Positions 40,833 to 50,978 of a DNA stretch of 64,000 nt are shown piece after piece (position 1 is the stretch's first letter; the number at the start of each line of letters is the position of its first letter). The DNA is from Pacificimonas flava (GTDB lineage: Bacteria > Pseudomonadota > Alphaproteobacteria > Sphingomonadales > Sphingomonadaceae). The stretch is taken from positions 94,857 to 158,856 of the forward strand of contig NZ_AMRV01000007.1 in the NCBI RefSeq assembly GCF_000342165.1, in the 5' to 3' direction. Below the pieces are notes generated by a model. That model had not been told where the DNA came from, made no database searches, and saw nothing but the letters and a program-made list of their open reading frames with translations. The translations under genes were made by a program, and so were the position numbers.

Positions 40833-43019
40833 ATGATGCGAACGATTTTGCTTGCCGGTGCCGGCGCGATGACGCTGGCCGCCTGTGCCTCCACCAACAT
40901 GGACGGCGGCACGGCGACCGCGGGCGAGCGGACCGAAGCCGCTGCAGAGGAAACGAGCTTCAACATGACCGAACCGCACGACGTTCTGCTTGCCGAATGG
41001 CCTGGACCGCATGGCGGACTGCCGCCCTTCGACAAGGTCGATCCGAACTTGTTTCCAGCCGCCTTTGACGAGGGCATCGCCCGCATGAAGGCGGACGTGG
41101 CTGCGATCACCGCAAACACGCAGCCGGCAACCTTCGACAATACGATGGTCCCCCTTGAGGAGGCCGGCGCGGAGCTCGAGCGCGTGGCCACGCTGTTCTT
41201 CACGATGACGTCGAACATGAACTCGCCGGAATATCAGGACCTGTCGAAGACCATCTCTCCGCAGCTGTCGCAGGCCTATGACGAGATGAACTTCAACAAG
41301 GACCTCTTCCAGCGCGTGAAGGCCGTGTACGACGCGCGCAATTCCAGCGGCCTGAACCCGGAACAGATCCGCCTGGTTGAGGAGACCTATGAGGGATTCG
41401 TCCGCCGGGGCGCGGCTCTGGAACAGGCGCAGCAGGAGCGGGTCGGCGAGATCAACACCCGCCTGTCGCAGCTGTTCACGTCCTTTTCGAACAAGGTCCT
41501 TGCTGACGAGGGCAAGCTGATTTCGGTCGACGAGGCGGCCACGAAGGGCTTGCCGGCCGCGCTGAAGGCAAGTTTCAAGACCGCTGCGACCGATGCCGGC
41601 ATGAGCGGCTATGCCGTTGCGAACACGCGGTCCTCCGTCGATCCGTTCCTGACCTTTTCGGACGACCGCGCGGCGCGTGAAAAGGTCTGGCGCGCCTTCG
41701 TCGACCGCGGTGACAATGGCGACGAGAACGATACCAACGCCCTGATCGCCGAGATCGTCAAGCTGCGCGCCGAGCGGGCGAAGCTGATGGGCTATGCGAA
41801 CCACGCCGAATGGCGCATGTCCGACACGATGGCGAAGGACCCGCAGGCCGCGATGGACCTGATGATGCGGGTGTGGAAGCCAGCGGTCGCGCGCGTTCAC
41901 GAGGAGGTTGCCGACATGCAGGCGCTGGCCGACAAGGAAGGCGCCGGCATCACGATCGAGCCGTGGGACTATCGCTATTATGCCGAGAAGGTCCGCAAGG
42001 ACCGCTACGCCCTCGATCAGAACGAGTTCAAGAATTACTTCGAACTCAACAACATGATCGAGGCGTCCTTCTACATGGCGGACCGCCTGTACGGATACTC
42101 CTTCGAGGAGGTTACAGGAAAGTACCCGACCTTCCACCCGGATGTCCGCATCTATCATGTGACGAACACCAGCGACGGCAGCCATGTCGGCTACCTCTAC
42201 CGCGACGATTTCGCGCGGCAGTACAAGCGGTCGGGCGCGTGGCAGTCGACCTATCGCGGTGAGGACCAGCTGGGCGGGGAGAAGACCTATCCGATTGCGT
42301 CGAACAACAACAATTTCACCAAGGGTGCGCCGGGCGAACCCGTCCTCATCAGCCTGGACGATGCGGAGACCCTGTTCCACGAATTCGGTCACGCGCTGCA
42401 TGCGCTCACCAATTCGGTCACCTATCCGTCACTCGGCGGCACGCCGCGCGATTTCGTCGAGTTTCCAAGCCAGGTGCACGAAAACTGGGTGCTGACGCCG
42501 GAAATCCTCGACAAATATGCGCGTCACTACAAAACCGGCGAGCCGATGCCGCAGGCGCTGATCGACAAGCTGAACGAGGCCCGGACCTTCAATCAGGGTT
42601 TCGCGACGGTCGAATATCTCGCCGATGCCATCGTCGACATGAAGCTGCACATGGATCCCAATCCGCCGGCGGACTTCGATCCCGATGCCTATGAGCGGGA
42701 AACGCTCGAAGAGATCGGCATGCCGGACGAGATCGTGCTGCGCCACCGGCTGCCGCACTTCCTGCATCTGTTCTCCTCGGACGCCTATTCGGCCGGCTAT
42801 TACAGCTATCTTTGGTCGGACGTGATGGCGTCGGATGCGTGGGCGGCGTTCGAGGAAACGGGCGATCCGTGGGACCCGGCGACTGCAAAGAAGTTCAAGG
42901 AGATCATCCTTGCAACGGGCGACGCCATTCCGCGCGACGAAGCGTACCGCGAATTCCGCGGGCGCGACCCGAAGGTCGAGGCGCTGCTGGAAAACCGGGG
43001 TTTCCCGACCGGGCAATAA
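40833..43019 (+). CDS. Periplasmic M3-family zinc metallopeptidase (dipeptidyl carboxypeptidase-like lipoprotein)
   Basis: This 728-residue enzyme has a lipoprotein signal (LAGAGAMTLAACAS), so it is probably outer-membrane or periplasmic. The zinc-binding helix LFHEFGHALHALT (HExxH form HEFGH) and downstream residues classify it as an M3 oligopeptidase of the Dcp/peptidyl-dipeptidase type. FVEFPSQVHENWV and YSYLWSDVMASDAW are also characteristic. Such enzymes trim oligopeptides or signal-peptide remnants. A terminator follows. Confidence 0.94.
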   Translation: MMRTILLAGAGAMTLAACASTNMDGGTATAGERTEAAAEETSFNMTEPHDVLLAEWPGPHGGLPPFDKVDPNLFPAAFDEGIARMKADVAAITANTQPATFDNTMVPLEEAGAELERVATLFFTMTSNMNSPEYQDLSKTISPQLSQAYDEMNFNKDLFQRVKAVYDARNSSGLNPEQIRLVEETYEGFVRRGAALEQAQQERVGEINTRLSQLFTSFSNKVLADEGKLISVDEAATKGLPAALKASFKTAATDAGMSGYAVANTRSSVDPFLTFSDDRAAREKVWRAFVDRGDNGDENDTNALIAEIVKLRAERAKLMGYANHAEWRMSDTMAKDPQAAMDLMMRVWKPAVARVHEEVADMQALADKEGAGITIEPWDYRYYAEKVRKDRYALDQNEFKNYFELNNMIEASFYMADRLYGYSFEEVTGKYPTFHPDVRIYHVTNTSDGSHVGYLYRDDFARQYKRSGAWQSTYRGEDQLGGEKTYPIASNNNNFTKGAPGEPVLISLDDAETLFHEFGHALHALTNSVTYPSLGGTPRDFVEFPSQVHENWVLTPEILDKYARHYKTGEPMPQALIDKLNEARTFNQGFATVEYLADAIVDMKLHMDPNPPADFDPDAYERETLEEIGMPDEIVLRHRLPHFLHLFSSDAYSAGYYSYLWSDVMASDAWAAFEETGDPWDPATAKKFKEIILATGDAIPRDEAYREFRGRDPKVEALLENRGFPTGQ

Positions 43020-43044
43020 GCTGCGGGAAATCTTGAAGGGAAAG

Positions 43045-43078
43045 GGGGGCGGCGCTGCTGGCGGGCGCCCCCTTTTTT
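43045..43078 (+). terminator. Rho-independent terminator of the M3 peptidase gene
   Basis: GGGGGCG (from 43045) pairs with CGCCCCC (43066-43072), with further pairs possible in the loop, followed by six T. It lies 26 bp after the stop codon and close to the end of the convergent M20 gene. Confidence 0.75.
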
Positions 43079-43085
43079 CTGGCCG

Positions 43086-44601
43086 TCAGTCGGCGCCGGC
43101 GACCTGGTAGAGCAGATCGACATAGCCCATGGTCGCATCGACGAGGCCCTTCACCGCCGGGTTCGTCGAATCGATGACATAATATTCGTCCGGTGCGTGC
43201 GCTCCCGATCCATGGCCCATGCCGAAATGGCCGGCGGGCAGGGACAGGGGCGGTGCCGTGAACATCGCCCCCCGGCCATGATCCGGCCGAGCGCGGGATC
43301 AGCGTCGCCGGCACGTCGTTCTGGCGATAGGTCGCCAGGATGGATTGCATCAGCCGCGTATTCTCCGGCGTTTCCGTCGGGTCGTAGCCGCCCGTGACCT
43401 TGACCTCGATATCGGGATAACCGGCCGCGTCGAGATGGGCGCGCAGCTTCTCCTCCGCTTCAGCCCGCGTCTGGTTCGGCACCAGCCTCAGGTCCAGCTT
43501 CGCGACCGCGCGCCCGGGCAGGATGGTCTTGCCGCCCTCTCCGGTGTAGCCGGCGACCAGTCCTTCGATATTGACTGTCGGCTCCTGCGCCAGCCGCGTC
43601 ATGGCGTCGGGATAGGATAGGTCGTCGATCCAGGAATCGATGCCGAGCATGCGCTTCTGTTCCTCGGGATCGACCTTCCCCGCCGCCTCTGCGATCAACG
43701 CCTTTTCCCGTTCCGTCAGTGGGCGGACATTTTCGAACCAGCCGTCGATGGCGACCTTGTTGCCGTCATCCTTCACCAGCGTCTGCAGCGCGTAGACGAG
43801 CCGCCATGCCGGCGATTCGACTGCGGCCTTCAGGCTGGAATGAATATCCTTGTCCGGACCGGGTCCCCAGCTTTCTCCGCTGGAGATCAGTTCGAGTTCG
43901 ACGATTCCCTTCGACCCGAGGCTGACTTCGACGGCGCCCGATTTGTCCTGCCATCCGGCGGGTATGAAGATCCCTTCGGTTCTTTTCAGCGCCTCCATGA
44001 TATGCGGCTTCGCCGTAATCTGGCTGAAATGCGGGGAGCCGATTTCCTCCTCGCCCTCGGCGATCAGCACCAGATTGACCGGCAAGGTGACGCCGGCCTG
44101 TTTGAAGGCGTGCAGCGCGGCGAGGAACGTCGCCTCCGGCCCCTTCTGGTTCGTCGCACCGCGCCCCATGATCGCGCGGCCGAATCCCTCCTTGTCGACA
44201 AAAGCCGCCTCTGTCGGCGGCGACGACCATTCGCTGGGATCGAACTGCTTCACATCGTACATGAAATAGACGCCGAGCGTGCGCGCGGCGCCGACATCGT
44301 AGGTGGCGAAGACGCCGGGATGTCCATCCGTCAGGACGATTTCCACCTCCTGAAAACCCGCATCGCGCGCCAGCGCGGCCATATATTCGGCGCCCTCCTG
44401 CATGTTGAGGTTCTGGGCGGCGATCGAGGGATTGCGGATCCAGTGCTGAATGCGCGCAACCGACGCATCCTTCTGGGCCTCGGCGGCTGCGCGGATCGCA
44501 GCGCGGTCGTCATTCTGTGCGAACGCCGCCCCCGGAAGCAGGCTTGCGGCGGCCAGCATGCTGCCTGCCAGAAGCGCATTGCGGCGATCCAATTTCATCA
44601 T
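43086..44601 (-). pseudogene. M20-family peptidase, frameshifted near the C-terminus
   Basis: The gene encodes an exported M20/M28-type metallopeptidase (signal with twin-Arg-like RR: KLDRRNALLAGSMLAAASLL). Metal-site motifs are FMYDVKQFDPSEWSSPP (family M20 Asp region), GRGATNQKGP and LIAEGEEEIGSPHF. In frame, the protein is conserved to SAGSWPG (near 43275) and then becomes composition-like. A shift of one base at the run of six C (43268-43273) restores a normal end: MFTAPPLSLPAGHFGMG, then GSGAHAPDEYYVIDSTNPAVKGLVDATMGYVDLL and stop at 43086-43088. So either a sequencing error or a real one-base insertion has broken the gene. Confidence 0.88.
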
Positions 44602-44735
44602 GATTTTCCCCCCTTATTTGTCCAGGGGCGAATGATTTGCCTGCGCGAGAGGCCGCGTCAACTGACGGAAAGGGGCAGGTTTGGGCAGGCCCGCAGCCAT
44701 GGCTGTCCGCCAGTGTTCTCGTTATTTCGAACGTG

Positions 44736-44767
44736 CCGCGCGGGCCGGCGGCGGCCGACCCGCGCGG
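44736..44767. other. Strong GC-rich hairpin downstream of the acyl-CoA dehydrogenase gene
   Basis: CCGCGCGGG (44736-44744) and CCCGCGCGG (44759-44767) form a perfect 9-bp stem over a 14-nt GC loop. It lies just after the acyl-CoA dehydrogenase stop on the minus strand. No T tract follows, so it is not a classical terminator; it may protect the mRNA end. Confidence 0.5.
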
Positions 44768-44774
44768 AGCCCGC

Positions 44775-45887
44775 TCAACCCAGTGTCAACCGTTCGTAGC
44801 GGCGCAGATAGTGGTCCGTGGTGCCGAACTGCCCCTCCAGAATCGTGCCGCGCTTGAAATAATGACCGATGGCATATTCGTCGGAGATGCCGTTGCCGCC
44901 GTGAAGCTGCACAGCATTCTGCCCGACAAAGGTAATACCTTTGCCGATCTTCGCCTTCGCCATTGCGACGCTGGCCGTGTCGGGCAGCTTGTTCACGGCC
45001 ATATAGGTCATCGAAAGCGCCTGCTCTGCCTCCATGAACATGTCGACCATCCGGTGCTGCAACACCTGGAATTTGGAGATCGGAACGCCGAACTGCTTGC
45101 GTTCCTTGGTATAGGACTGCGTCAGTTCGTTCATCTGCTGCATCAGACCGACGGCCTCCGCGCAAAGCCCGACGACGGCTTCGTCCATCACCTTGCGGAC
45201 GGTCGCGGATGCCTTGCCGGCTTCGCCCAGCAGCGCGTCATGGCTGACCTCGGCATTTTCGAAGTAGACCTCGGAGGCGATGCCGCCGTCGACCAGCGGA
45301 TAGTCGCGGCGCTGCACGCCGGCGCTGTCCGCAGGGATCAGGAACAGCGAGACGCCCTCCGCATCGGTCGTCCCGCCGCCGGTGCGGGCAGTCACGACGA
45401 GATGCGTGGCGGAGGGGGCATCGCGCACGACGGCCTTGTGGCCGTTGAGGACGAAGCCGCCATCCTTTTCCTTTGCGGTGACTTCGACATGGTCGGGGTC
45501 GAAGCGGCCTTTCGGTTCCGCCCAGGCAAAGGCGATGCGCATTTCGCCGCCAATGATTCCCTCGACAATGTCGGTCCGGTCATATTCGCGGGCAAAGCCG
45601 CCGCCGATGACCACGGTGGACAGATAGGGTTCGACGACCAGCGACCGGCCAACCTCTTCCATGACGATCATGTTCTCGATCTGGCCGCCGCCAAGGCCGC
45701 CCTGGTCCTCTGAAAAGGACGCACCGAGAATGCCCAGTTCCTCGGCAAAGGCCTTCCAGATTTCGGGCGACCACCCCTTTTCTGATCGGCTGATCTTCTG
45801 CCGGGATTCAAAGTCGTAGCGGTCCTTCAGGAAGCGTTGCAGCGTGTCGCGGACCATGGTCTGCGTTTCGGTGAAATCGAAATTCAT
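44775..45887 (-). CDS. Acyl-CoA dehydrogenase (first of a tandem pair)
   Basis: This 370-residue flavoenzyme introduces a double bond into acyl-CoA or a related thioester. The start MNFDFTETQTMVRDTLQRFL and the C-terminal region (QLHGGNGISDEYAIGHYFKR with FTTH-like QFGTTDHYLRRYERL) fit the family; FAWAEPKGRFDPDHVEVTAK is the FAD-binding strand. The substrate is unknown; such paired, diverged acyl-CoA dehydrogenases often work as heterotetramers on steroid or branched substrates. Start at 45887 is set by the conserved N-terminus. Gap to the next gene is 81 bp. Confidence 0.93.
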   Translation of the reverse strand: MNFDFTETQTMVRDTLQRFLKDRYDFESRQKISRSEKGWSPEIWKAFAEELGILGASFSEDQGGLGGGQIENMIVMEEVGRSLVVEPYLSTVVIGGGFAREYDRTDIVEGIIGGEMRIAFAWAEPKGRFDPDHVEVTAKEKDGGFVLNGHKAVVRDAPSATHLVVTARTGGGTTDAEGVSLFLIPADSAGVQRRDYPLVDGGIASEVYFENAEVSHDALLGEAGKASATVRKVMDEAVVGLCAEAVGLMQQMNELTQSYTKERKQFGVPISKFQVLQHRMVDMFMEAEQALSMTYMAVNKLPDTASVAMAKAKIGKGITFVGQNAVQLHGGNGISDEYAIGHYFKRGTILEGQFGTTDHYLRRYERLTLG

Positions 45888-45968
45888 CCGGTAGGTATCC
45901 CCTCTTCGCCGCACCGGCGCCGGCCGGTGCGGTTCGTCTCAACTGATCGGTTGGGTGGCTGGCGCGTT

Positions 45969-47174
45969 TCAGAGGCCCAGGACCATCTTGGCGATGATGC
46001 CGCGCTGGATCTCGTTCGATCCGCCATAGATCGACGTCTTGCGCCCGTTGAAATAGGTCGGCGCAGCGCGTTGGGCGTAATCCGGCCCGATCGCATATTC
46101 GTTGCCGCCCTCGCCATATCCGCGGAAATAGGGCGCTCCGTAATGGCCGACTGCCTCCAGAACGAGTTCCTGAATACGCTGCTGGATTTCCGTGCCCTTG
46201 ACCTTCAGCAGGGAGGATTCCGGACCGGGACCCTTGCCGGCCGCCTCTCCGGCGAGCGTGCGAAGCTCGGTGAACTCCAACGCTGCCAGGTCGACCTCGA
46301 GTTCGGCCACCTTGCGTTTGAAAAACGGGTTCTCGATCAGCGGCTGATCCTCATCCAGCTCGGTGGATGCGATCTTTTTGATGCGGTCGATGCCGACCTT
46401 CGACCGGGCAACGCCGGCGATACCGGAACGCTCGTGCGCCAGCAGGAACTTGGCGCAGGTCCAGCCCTTGTTTTCCTCGTAGATGCGGTTTTCGGCGGGC
46501 ACCTTCACATTGTCCAGCCAGACCTCGTTCACCTCATGCTCGCCGCCCAGCGTGATGATGGGCCGCACGGTGATGCCGGGCGTCTTCATGTCGATCAGCA
46601 GAAAGCTGATGCCCTCCTGCGGCTTGGCGGCATTGGGATCGGTGCGGACCAGAAAGAAGCCCCAGTCGGCATGCTGCGCCAGCGTCGTCCAGGTCTTCTG
46701 GCCGTTGACGATATAATAGTCCTTACCGTCCTCGGTGACGCGCTCGGCCTTCGTCTTCAGGCTGGCAAGGTCGGATCCCGCGCCCGGTTCCGAATAGCCC
46801 TGGCACCACCATGTCGTGCCGGCGACGATGCCGGGCAGGAACCGCTCCTTCTGTTCCGGTGTGCCGAAGGTGTAGATGACGGGACCGACCATGCTGACGC
46901 CGAAGGGCAGGGGCGGGATCGTCTCGGCCCGGGCGGACTCCTCGTTCCAGATATATTTTTGCGTCGGATTCCAGCCGGTGCCGCCATATTCCTTCGGCCA
47001 GGAGGGGACGGACCAGCCCTTCTTCCCCAGAATCTGGTGCCAGGCGAGCATGTCGTCCTTGCCGAGATCCTCGCGTCCGCCGACCTCCTTCAGCTTCGCG
47101 GGGTAATTGTCCGCGATGAAGCTGCGCACCTCCTCGCGGAACGCCTCTTCTTCCGGTGTAAATGACAGATCCAT
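45969..47174 (-). CDS. Acyl-CoA dehydrogenase (second of the pair)
   Basis: This 401-residue protein opens MDLSFTPEEEAFREEVRSFI and contains the FAD-binding WCQGYSEPGAGSDLASLKTKAE and YIVNGQKTWTT segments. The catalytic-base helix and C-terminal FRGYGEGGNEYAIG-YAQRAAPTY-IYGGSNEIQRGIIAKMVLGL are also present. It resembles the larger subunit type of paired (FadE-like/Ipd-type) acyl-CoA dehydrogenases. The ATG at 47174 has GGGAG 6 nt upstream; the ATG at 47180 is adjacent to that site and less likely. Confidence 0.94.
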   Translation of the reverse strand: MDLSFTPEEEAFREEVRSFIADNYPAKLKEVGGREDLGKDDMLAWHQILGKKGWSVPSWPKEYGGTGWNPTQKYIWNEESARAETIPPLPFGVSMVGPVIYTFGTPEQKERFLPGIVAGTTWWCQGYSEPGAGSDLASLKTKAERVTEDGKDYYIVNGQKTWTTLAQHADWGFFLVRTDPNAAKPQEGISFLLIDMKTPGITVRPIITLGGEHEVNEVWLDNVKVPAENRIYEENKGWTCAKFLLAHERSGIAGVARSKVGIDRIKKIASTELDEDQPLIENPFFKRKVAELEVDLAALEFTELRTLAGEAAGKGPGPESSLLKVKGTEIQQRIQELVLEAVGHYGAPYFRGYGEGGNEYAIGPDYAQRAAPTYFNGRKTSIYGGSNEIQRGIIAKMVLGL

Positions 47175-47324
47175 CTTCATCTCCCTCGAGCCTCGCAGGC
47201 CGCCTTGCCGGTGCCCACGTCCAATTCGCATACGCCGTGCCTCACCCGCTTTTCATTTCTTTTCCAACTCTCTTTTATACAGGTGGTATGGCGCAGATCG
47301 GCGTCGCCCGCCGGCAAACGCGAC

Positions 47325-47366
47325 CAAAAAAGAAGGGCGACCACGGCATTGAAACCGTGATCGCCC
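47325..47366 (-). terminator. Rho-independent terminator of the dps gene
   Basis: On the minus strand, GGGCGATCACGG pairs with CCGTGGTCGCCC (12 pairs, one G-U) over an 8-nt loop, followed by TTCTTTTTT. It lies 56 bp after the Dps stop codon. Confidence 0.9.
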
Positions 47367-47422
47367 GCAATGTTCGCTGCCGCCGGATCTCCGGAAGTGC
47401 CGGATGCCAGAAACGATCGGCG

Positions 47423-47914
47423 TTAGGCCGCCATGCTCCTCAACATCCATGCCGCCTTGTCGTGTACGGTCATGCGTTCGATCAGCATGTCGACCGTGAC
47501 CTCATCCTCCACGCCTTCCGCGACCTTCAACTGTTCGCGGCAGGTGCCGGCGACCGTTTCATGATCGTGGGCCAGTTGCCGGGCCATGTCGAGCGCGGCC
47601 GGCGGCGTGTCCGGCGCTTCGTCCAGCTTGGACAGCTTGGCGAAGCGGGCATAGCTGCCGGGTGCGACTTCGCCGAGTGCGCGAATGCGTTCCGCCAGAT
47701 TGTCGACTGCGACGGCGAGTTCCGTATATTGCTCTTCGAAAAGCGTATGCAGCGAGTGGAAATGGGGTCCGCTGACGTTCCAGTGATAATTGTGCGTCTT
47801 CAGATAGAGGGTGTACTCGTCGGCGAGCACCTTTCCTAGCCCCTTGCCGACTTCCGCGCGGCCGTCCTGGGTGATTCCGATATGGGGAGTTTCGGTTTTC
47901 GTTGCGGTAGCCAC
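47423..47914 (-). CDS. Dps-family DNA-protecting ferritin-like protein
   Basis: This 163-residue mini-ferritin forms dodecamers that store iron and shield DNA during stress. Ferroxidase residues sit in LKTHNYHWNVSGPHF (His) and EEQYTELAVAVDNLAERIR (Glu/Asp pair). The C-terminal DMLIERMTVHDKAAWMLRSM is typical. A GTG start at 47914 is chosen because GGAG lies 6 nt upstream. An ATG further upstream would add an unconserved basic stretch. Confidence 0.93.
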   Translation of the reverse strand: MATATKTETPHIGITQDGRAEVGKGLGKVLADEYTLYLKTHNYHWNVSGPHFHSLHTLFEEQYTELAVAVDNLAERIRALGEVAPGSYARFAKLSKLDEAPDTPPAALDMARQLAHDHETVAGTCREQLKVAEGVEDEVTVDMLIERMTVHDKAAWMLRSMAA

Positions 47915-48068
47915 TGAGTCTCCGTCCTTTCCTGCTGAAGTCGCGCTCCGGCGGGGAGCTCGACGATCATTGATTTCAGTAAAAGAACGGCGGGGCTGCA
48001 ACCCCGTTCCAGCGACAATATCGCTTACTCTAATCGGTCGTCCGCGCGCCTGCGAGGGCCTTGAACCG

Positions 48069-48425
48069 TCAGGCCTTTTCCAGCGTCATCTGCAGGGGGT
48101 GTTCGTTCTTGCGGGCGAAATCCATGACCTGGTTGACCTTCGTTTCGGCGACTTCGTAGGTGAAGACACCGCACAGGCCGACCCCCTTTTGATGCACGTG
48201 CAGCATGACCTGCGTGGCCTCCTCCGTGGACATGCGGAAATACCGCTGCAGAACGGCCACGACGAACTCCATCGGCGTGTAATCGTCGTTCAGCATCAAC
48301 ACCTTGTAGAGCGATGGTTTCTTCGTCTTGGGCTTCGTACGGGTGGCGACGCCGGACTCGCCGTCGGGCGGACCGGTAGTGCCGTCTTCGTCGGCCGCGA
48401 TGATGAGACGTCCGGAGTTCTGCAT
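48069..48425 (-). CDS. clpS: ATP-dependent Clp protease adaptor ClpS
   Basis: This 118-residue adaptor binds N-degron substrates and the N-domain of ClpA. The signature [24 protein letters not shown] includes the substrate-binding Asn-Asp pair, and [20 protein letters not shown] the C-terminal helix. The start at 48425 follows a GGGGG run. clpA lies at 32745-35102 instead of directly downstream, so adaptor and unfoldase are unlinked in this genome. The N-terminal ~35 residues are variable and not part of the fold. Confidence 0.96.
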   Translation of the reverse strand: MQNSGRLIIAADEDGTTGPPDGESGVATRTKPKTKKPSLYKVLMLNDDYTPMEFVVAVLQRYFRMSTEEATQVMLHVHQKGVGLCGVFTYEVAETKVNQVMDFARKNEHPLQMTLEKA

Positions 48426-48540
48426 TGCACCCCCTATTTTAGGATTCGATGGCCGCGAGGCAAGGCACTCCCTCCACAGCAGTGGCGGCAGCCGAACGGG
48501 TTCGGGGCGGACCGGCGTGCCGCTGTGCGCGAATATAACG

Positions 48541-48572
48541 AAAACGGGCCGCCAGCGTGTCGCTGGCGGCCC
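48541..48572 (-). terminator. Probable terminator of the phasin gene
   Basis: On the minus strand, GGGCCGCCAGCG and CGCTGGCGGCCC form a perfect 12-bp stem over the 3-nt loop ACA, followed by GTTTTCGTT. The T tract is weak, but the stem is the strongest in the region and follows the phasin stop by 46 bp. Confidence 0.7.
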
Positions 48573-48618
48573 GCCCGAAATTCTCACTATCCCACCGGGG
48601 GGACGTGTCTGCCGCGGG

Positions 48619-49458
48619 TTACGCGACCTTCGTGAACTTCTCCATGGCGGTCGCCATGCGGTTCTGGAACGGCGCCATCATGTCGCTGGACAGCTTCAGC
48701 GCGCGTTCGGTCATGGAGGAGGTCTGCGCGACCACCGCGTCGAACTGACCGCGAACATATTTGCCCTGCAGCTCGACGACCTCGTTCGGGTTCTTGACGC
48801 TGGACAGGGCCTGCATCGTCTCGACCGTCTCTTCGGTCTGCTTCTTCGCAAAGTCCGCCGTGTCACGGGCCATGGCCTGTGTCGCTTCGGCATAGATACG
48901 GCCGGCTTCCACCATCGCCTCGACATTGCCGCGCGTCATCCCGCTCAGCTCCTCGAGCGCCTTGGCGTTCTTCTCCATGGCTTCCTTCGACTTGGCGGTC
49001 ACGTCCTCGAACACGGCCTTGGACTGGTTCATGGCCGTTTCGGTCTGCGCCTTCATGGTTTCGGTCGGGTTCTGCTTCGTTGCCATTGTGCTGTTCCTCA
49101 TCGATGTCGGTTTGGTCGATTTCGGAGCGGAGATGGTCTTCCGGGCCGAAACCTTGCTCTTGCTCGTCTTCCTGGTTCCCGCGGAGGGCTTTCCAGCCGT
49201 CTTCTTTTTCGGGGATCGTGCCTGATCCGGCTTTGCCGTCTTCGCGGCCTTCCGCTTGGGAGCAGGCGCCTGGGACGCCATCTTCTGTGGCGTGTCCGTC
49301 GTCGCGGATGAGCTGGCGCTCACCGGCCCGTCCTTGTCGGCCTGGGCCGTTCGTACCGTCGCGATTGCCGTTTCGGCATTTGCAGCGGCGCGGTTCGTGT
49401 CGTCAGCGACTTTCTCCGCAACCGGCTTCGGATCCGCCTTCGGCGCTTCGTCTGCCAT
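48619..49458 (-). CDS. Phasin-family protein with basic, histone-like N-terminal region
   Basis: The last ~145 residues of this 279-residue protein ([20 protein letters not shown] to [12 protein letters not shown]) are the phasin_2 domain, an amphipathic helical region coating polyhydroxyalkanoate granules. The first ~135 residues are low in complexity and rich in Ala, Lys and Pro ([20 protein letters not shown]), like histone H1 tails. Pseudomonas PhaF combines the same two parts in the opposite order and links granules to the nucleoid. An internal ATG gives a phasin-only form. Confidence 0.87.
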   Translation of the reverse strand: MADEAPKADPKPVAEKVADDTNRAAANAETAIATVRTAQADKDGPVSASSSATTDTPQKMASQAPAPKRKAAKTAKPDQARSPKKKTAGKPSAGTRKTSKSKVSARKTISAPKSTKPTSMRNSTMATKQNPTETMKAQTETAMNQSKAVFEDVTAKSKEAMEKNAKALEELSGMTRGNVEAMVEAGRIYAEATQAMARDTADFAKKQTEETVETMQALSSVKNPNEVVELQGKYVRGQFDAVVAQTSSMTERALKLSSDMMAPFQNRMATAMEKFTKVA

Positions 49459-49573
49459 GGATGCAACGCTCCTATCGGTTATGTTGCGCTGCACAATAAA
49501 CCGAGAAACCGACTCGGTCAACCGATTTTTGTGCAGCGCAGCAATACCTGGCAGACCAGAGCGAGAGACGCGC

Positions 49574-50959
49574 CTAAAGCGTGACCGGGGCCACGTCGGA
49601 GGCCGTCAGCTGCTCGTTCAGATTGGCGATCAAACGCTTCAGGGCATCATCGCTTTTGGCCTCGGCGCGGGCGACAAGGACGTTTTGCGTGTTGGAGGCG
49701 CGCAGGAGCCACCATCCATCGGGCGTGTTGACGCGGACACCGTCGATTTCGCTCATGTCCGCGCCCGCTTCGCTCAGTCGCTTACGCACCTCCTCGATGA
49801 TGTCGAACTTGCGTTCCTCCGGCACCTCGAAGCGAAGTTCCGGCGTGTTGATCAGCGCCGGCATGGCACCGCGCATTTCCGTCAGGGACGCTCCTGCGCG
49901 CGCGACCGCGCGCATCAGCCGGATGGCTGCGTAAAGCGCATCGTCATAGCCGTAATAGCGATGCGCGAAGAAGATGTGGCCGGACATCTCTCCGGCAAGG
50001 GGGCTGCCGGTTTCCTTCATCTTCGCCTTCACGAGGCTGTGGCCGGTCTTCCACATCAGCGGCTTGCCGCCCCGGTCGGCGATATGATCGAACAGGGCTT
50101 GGCTGGCCTTCACGTCGGCGATGATGGTGCCGCCCGGAACGTCCGCCAGCACATCCTCTGCCAGGATCATCAGCAACTGGTCGCCCCAGATGATGCGGCC
50201 CTTCGCATCGATGGCGCCGATCCGGTCGCCGTCGCCGTCGAAGGCAAGGCCGAAGTCGAGCTTCTTCTCGGCGACGACCGCCCGCAGATCCTCCAGGTTC
50301 TTCTCCTCCGTCGGATCGGGGTGGTGGTTCGGGAAGTCGCCGTCGATCTTCGTGAACAGCAATTCATGCCGTCCGGGCAGCCTGGCCGTCAGTTTCTCGA
50401 CCACGCGTCCGGCCGCGCCGTTGCCGCAATCCCATGCGATCTTGAAATCCTGGGTCGGGGCGTCGGCGAGAAGCCGCTCGACGTAGCGATCCTCGATATC
50501 GACATCCTCGCTTAGCCCGCTGCCGCTTTCGACGTCGCCCGAGGCGGCGAGCGTACCGAGATTGCGGATGTCGTCGCCGAAGAACGGACCCGTGCCCATC
50601 ATGAACTTGAAGCCGTTATATTCGGGCGGATTGTGGCTGCCCGTGATCATCACGCCACCGTCGGCGCCAAGCTCGTTGACGGCATAATAGAGCATCGGCG
50701 TGGGGCCCAGGCCGACGCGCAGGACATTGAGGCCCGCCGCGCGCAGCCCCGTCACCAGGGCCGCCTCCAGCGCGGGAGAACTGTGCCGGCCGTCGTAACC
50801 GACCGCCACCTTCGCGCCGCCATTGCGGCGCACCATGGTGCCGAAGCTGCGCCCCAGCCACTCCGCATCGGCCTCCGTCAGCGTATCGCCGACGATGCCC
50901 CGCGCATCATATTCGCGCAGCAGCGTCGGGTGGAATTGATGCGATGCGGATTCGGTCAT
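49574..50959 (-). CDS. Phosphomannomutase/phosphoglucomutase (AlgC/ManB type)
   Basis: This 461-residue enzyme of the alpha-D-phosphohexomutase family interconverts hexose 1- and 6-phosphates for nucleotide-sugar and polysaccharide synthesis. The phosphoserine motif is [17 protein letters not shown]; the metal-binding loop is [14 protein letters not shown]; the sugar-binding loop is [10 protein letters not shown]; the C-terminal phosphate-binding loop is [15 protein letters not shown]. Length is typical. The J-domain gene lies upstream. Confidence 0.96.
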   Translation of the reverse strand: MTESASHQFHPTLLREYDARGIVGDTLTEADAEWLGRSFGTMVRRNGGAKVAVGYDGRHSSPALEAALVTGLRAAGLNVLRVGLGPTPMLYYAVNELGADGGVMITGSHNPPEYNGFKFMMGTGPFFGDDIRNLGTLAASGDVESGSGLSEDVDIEDRYVERLLADAPTQDFKIAWDCGNGAAGRVVEKLTARLPGRHELLFTKIDGDFPNHHPDPTEEKNLEDLRAVVAEKKLDFGLAFDGDGDRIGAIDAKGRIIWGDQLLMILAEDVLADVPGGTIIADVKASQALFDHIADRGGKPLMWKTGHSLVKAKMKETGSPLAGEMSGHIFFAHRYYGYDDALYAAIRLMRAVARAGASLTEMRGAMPALINTPELRFEVPEERKFDIIEEVRKRLSEAGADMSEIDGVRVNTPDGWWLLRASNTQNVLVARAEAKSDDALKRLIANLNEQLTASDVAPVTL

Positions 50960-50978
50960 GGAAATGGTGCCTCCGGGT

